Assembly: GCA_002069025.1 (NCBI GenBank)
Contig: MWBK01000127.1
Location: forward strand, 1 to 18,084
Source of the DNA: Bacteroidetes bacterium ADurb.Bin302
GTDB lineage: Bacteria > Bacteroidota > Bacteroidia > Bacteroidales > Paludibacteraceae
DNA length: 18,084 bases
Direction of reading: 5' to 3'
Shown here piece by piece: positions 16,108-18,084 of this stretch. The first letter of the stretch is position 1, and every line of letters starts with the position of its first letter. The notes under the pieces were generated by a model. The model had not been told where the DNA came from. It ran no database searches and saw only the letters and a list, made by a program, of their open reading frames with translations. A program made the position numbers and the translations under genes.

Positions 16108-16167
16108 ATGCGGCTGACAGGGTTCATAGTCCCTACCTTCTATTGCTGCACAGAAAAATTTTCATGA
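16108..16167 (+). CDS. Possible 19-codon leader ORF overlapping the deaD start
   Basis: An ATG at 16108-16110, preceded by a purine run (AAAAGAG), opens a 19-residue frame that includes a Cys-Cys pair. It ends in TGA at 16165-16167, which overlaps the deaD ATG at 16164-16166 as ATGA. The overlap would allow translational coupling, and the ORF lies wholly inside the predicted leader. An ORF this short can occur by chance, and I recognise no family. I list it as a candidate only. Confidence 0.3.
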   Translation: MRLTGFIVPTFYCCTEKFS

Positions 16168-18026
16168 AAACATTTGAAGAGTTAGGCCTACAGGCCTCCA
16201 TTCTCGAGAGTATTTCGGAACTCGGGTTTGAACATCCTTCTCCTATTCAGGAAGAAGTTATTCCGTATTTATTGGCAAACACAGGCGACGTTGTTGGACT
16301 TGCACAAACAGGAACAGGAAAAACAGCTGCATTCGGATTGCCTATGTTGCAATTAGTTGATTCAAATTCGAGGAGTACTCAGGGTTTGATATTAGCTCCT
16401 ACTCGCGAATTATGCGTTCAGATAGCTACAGAAATGGGCCGTTATGGAGCAAAACTTCCTAATACACGTATTGTTGCGGTATATGGAGGTGAGGATATTC
16501 GCAAACAATTAAAAGATTTAGACAGAACACCGCAAATTTTAGTTGCCACTCCTGGACGTCTACTTGATTTAATTAAACGTAAAAAGGTATTTTTAGATAA
16601 GATATCGTTGCTGGTTTTGGACGAAGCTGATGAAATGCTTAATATGGGATTTTTGGACGATATTACAGAAATTATCGAACAGACATCAGACGAACGTCAT
16701 ACTTTATTATTTTCTGCAACTATGCCACGCGAAATTGCATCAATCGCAAGTCGTTATATGCATAATGCTAAAGAAATTTCGGTAGGTAAACGTAATGAGG
16801 CTGCTAAAAATGTAGAACATAATTACGTTTTGACCAAACCGACATGTCGTTATGAGGTTTTAAAACGCATTTTAGATTTCAATCCTGATATATATGGTAT
16901 AGTATTTTGCCGTACAAGACAAGAAACTAAGGATGTTGCGGATAAATTGATGATTGACGGATATAATGCTGATGCATTGCATGGTGATTTGTCGCAAGCT
17001 CAACGTGATTCTGTTATGAGTAAGTTCAGAATCAGGAATCTGCAAATATTGGTTGCTACTGACGTTGCTGCACGTGGTTTGGATGTAAACGATCTTACAC
17101 ACGTAATACATTACAATTTACCTGATGATCGCGAAACCTATACACATAGGAGCGGTAGAACAGGACGTGTAAATAAATCGGGTATTTCTATTGCTTTGAT
17201 AACTCCAAGAGAAAAAGGCGCAATCCGCCCTATTGAAAAGGAAATAAACAGAACATTTACACAGATGGATATTCCATCGGGACTTGAAGTATGCCAACGT
17301 CAAGTATTAAATATGGCTGAACGTATGCAACAAGTAGAAGTTGACGAAAAACTTCAGAAATATCTTCCTAACATACTTGAATTACTGAAAGATATGTCGA
17401 AAGAGGAAGTTATAAGCCGATTTATTTCTTTGGAATTTAATCGTTTCCTTGAGTATTATAAAAATGCTCCTGACTTAAACTCTATGATGAAACGCGAAGC
17501 CGTTTCGGGTGATGGAGATTTCAAAAAGAGCAGACGAGATGTACGTAGAATAGACAAAGGCAATACTATTCGTTTGAAAATTGACAAAGGTAGACGAGAT
17601 GGTTTTGAACCTAAACGTTTACTCGGTTTAATCAATGATGTAACTAACGATAAGAGTATAAATATCGGTGATATTGATGTAAGTCCTAAATTTACATTCT
17701 TTGATGTTGATAAAAGTCAGTTATCGCGTTTAATTGATGCCTTTGCAAACAATCCAAAAGCTAAAGGTGTTCAAATTAATGAGGTAAAAGGAGAGCAAAA
17801 ATCATCATCAGGAAGATCTGGTGGTGACAGAGGCGAAAGAAGAGATGATAACAGACGTAGTAGCAGCGGTTCGAGAGATTCAAGAAGTTCTAGCGGTTCG
17901 AGAGATTCAAGAGACGGACAATCTTTTGGAAGAAGACGCGAAAGAGTTGAAGACAGACGACCAAGTGAACATTCAACAAGCTCTTCGCAAAAAGATGATC
18001 GCGTAAGTAAACGTAAACGTTGGTAA
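16164..18026 (+). CDS. deaD: DEAD-box ATP-dependent RNA helicase, DeaD/CsdA type
   Basis: A 620-residue RNA helicase from the ATG at 16164; a TTG at 16143 is in frame but lacks support. All core motifs are present: Q motif with SPIQ at 26-29, AQTGTGKT at 47-54, PTREL at 79-83, ATPGR at 128-132, DEAD at 153-156, SAT at 184-186, ATDVAARGLD at 298-307 and HRSGRTGR at 328-335. After an alpha-helical linker, residues about 467-542 form a DbpA/DeaD-type RNA-binding domain (TIRLKIDKGRRDGFEPKRLL, then IGDIDVSPKFTFFDV). The last 75 or so residues are a disordered Arg/Ser/Asp-rich tail ending KRKRW. Proteins of this type unwind rRNA and mRNA structure, often in ribosome assembly and cold response. It is monocistronic here, with its own promoter and a strong terminator. 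Confidence 0.95.
   Translation: MKTFEELGLQASILESISELGFEHPSPIQEEVIPYLLANTGDVVGLAQTGTGKTAAFGLPMLQLVDSNSRSTQGLILAPTRELCVQIATEMGRYGAKLPNTRIVAVYGGEDIRKQLKDLDRTPQILVATPGRLLDLIKRKKVFLDKISLLVLDEADEMLNMGFLDDITEIIEQTSDERHTLLFSATMPREIASIASRYMHNAKEISVGKRNEAAKNVEHNYVLTKPTCRYEVLKRILDFNPDIYGIVFCRTRQETKDVADKLMIDGYNADALHGDLSQAQRDSVMSKFRIRNLQILVATDVAARGLDVNDLTHVIHYNLPDDRETYTHRSGRTGRVNKSGISIALITPREKGAIRPIEKEINRTFTQMDIPSGLEVCQRQVLNMAERMQQVEVDEKLQKYLPNILELLKDMSKEEVISRFISLEFNRFLEYYKNAPDLNSMMKREAVSGDGDFKKSRRDVRRIDKGNTIRLKIDKGRRDGFEPKRLLGLINDVTNDKSINIGDIDVSPKFTFFDVDKSQLSRLIDAFANNPKAKGVQINEVKGEQKSSSGRSGGDRGERRDDNRRSSSGSRDSRSSSGSRDSRDGQSFGRRRERVEDRRPSEHSTSSSQKDDRVSKRKRW
17865..17912 (+). repeat. 27-bp periodic direct repeat in the deaD tail
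   Basis: The 21-mer starting AGCGGTTCGAGAGATTC occurs exactly at 17865-17885 and again at 17892-17912, a 27-bp period in frame that duplicates a SSSGSRDSR-like nine-residue block. It explains part of the low-complexity tail and suggests recent local duplication. Confidence 0.85.
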
Positions 18027-18060
18027 GATAAAAAAAGAGGCTTCAGCCTCTTTTTTTATC
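18027..18060. terminator. Strong bidirectional intrinsic terminator after deaD
   Basis: Starting directly after the deaD TAA, 18027-18042 and 18045-18060 are exact 16-base reverse complements. The GC-rich core GAGGC/GCCTC is flanked by A7 on one side and T7 on the other, so the hairpin can act as a Rho-independent terminator on either strand. Confidence 0.93.
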
Positions 18061-18084
18061 CCTTCACCCTTCACCCTTAACCCT
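18060..18084. repeat. Start of a second heptamer array (CCCTTCA)n, cut by window edge
   Basis: CCCTTCA, CCCTTCA, CCCTTAA and a partial CCCT run from 18060 to the last base, a clean 7-bp period directly abutting the deaD terminator. On the minus strand the unit is TGAAGGG. Only about 3.5 copies are visible, so its extent and orientation relative to any partner are unknown. The sequence differs from the TGTAATG array, but the period and the tight abutment to a gene end are the same. Confidence 0.75.

Noticed and set aside
16872..17303. Minus-strand ORFs inside deaD
   Set aside because: They are shadows of the helicase frame, Cys/Ile-rich and with no recognisable domain.

Overview
The window looks like a chromosomal segment of an AT-rich Bacteroidota, probably Bacteroidales-like. 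The evidence is three sites matching the Bacteroidota promoter element TAnnTTTG, no clear Shine-Dalgarno sites at the gene starts I checked, short two-gene Wza-type export lipoproteins, a CBM20-carrying MalQ and a DeaD helicase with a basic tail. Assignment below phylum is inference.

Layout. Bases 1-10729 (minus strand) hold a long capsule/O-antigen type operon read right to left. Order of transcription: promoter (10749-10779), two overlapping Wza-like export lipoproteins, a Wzc-like tyrosine autokinase/co-polymerase, a TviB/WbpO-type UDP-N-acetylhexosamine dehydrogenase, a small four-helix-bundle (S23/IVP) gene enclosed by inverted heptamer arrays, UDP-glucose dehydrogenase, an ATP-grasp ligase, an EamA-type 4-TM protein, a membrane GT2 glycosyltransferase, a WecD-like acetyltransferase broken by one in-frame TAA, and the first 32 codons of a WecE-like aminotransferase running off the left edge. 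Bases 10852-15916 (minus strand) hold a PBP1A-type peptidoglycan synthase followed 31 bp later by MalQ, closed by a perfect 19-bp hairpin. A divergent promoter region (15943-16163) separates these from deaD on the plus strand (16164-18026). deaD ends at a strong bidirectional terminator, directly followed by the start of a second, different heptamer array cut by the window edge.

How it fits together. The left block makes activated sugars (UDP-glucuronate, a UDP-N-acetylhexosaminuronate, probably dTDP-Fuc4N), loads at least one onto lipid carrier, and exports polysaccharide through a Wza/Wzc system. The right block is housekeeping: cell-wall synthesis, glucan metabolism and RNA remodelling.

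The most unusual object is 4841-5469. A 126-residue S23-family gene is tightly enclosed by two 7-bp tandem arrays in inverted orientation, and it fills an operon junction that would otherwise be about 9-25 bp. The layout resembles the intervening sequences of bacterial 23S rRNA (an S23 ORF inside a long stem), but here it sits inside a protein-coding operon. The partial heptamer array at 18060-18084 hints that this genome may carry more such elements.
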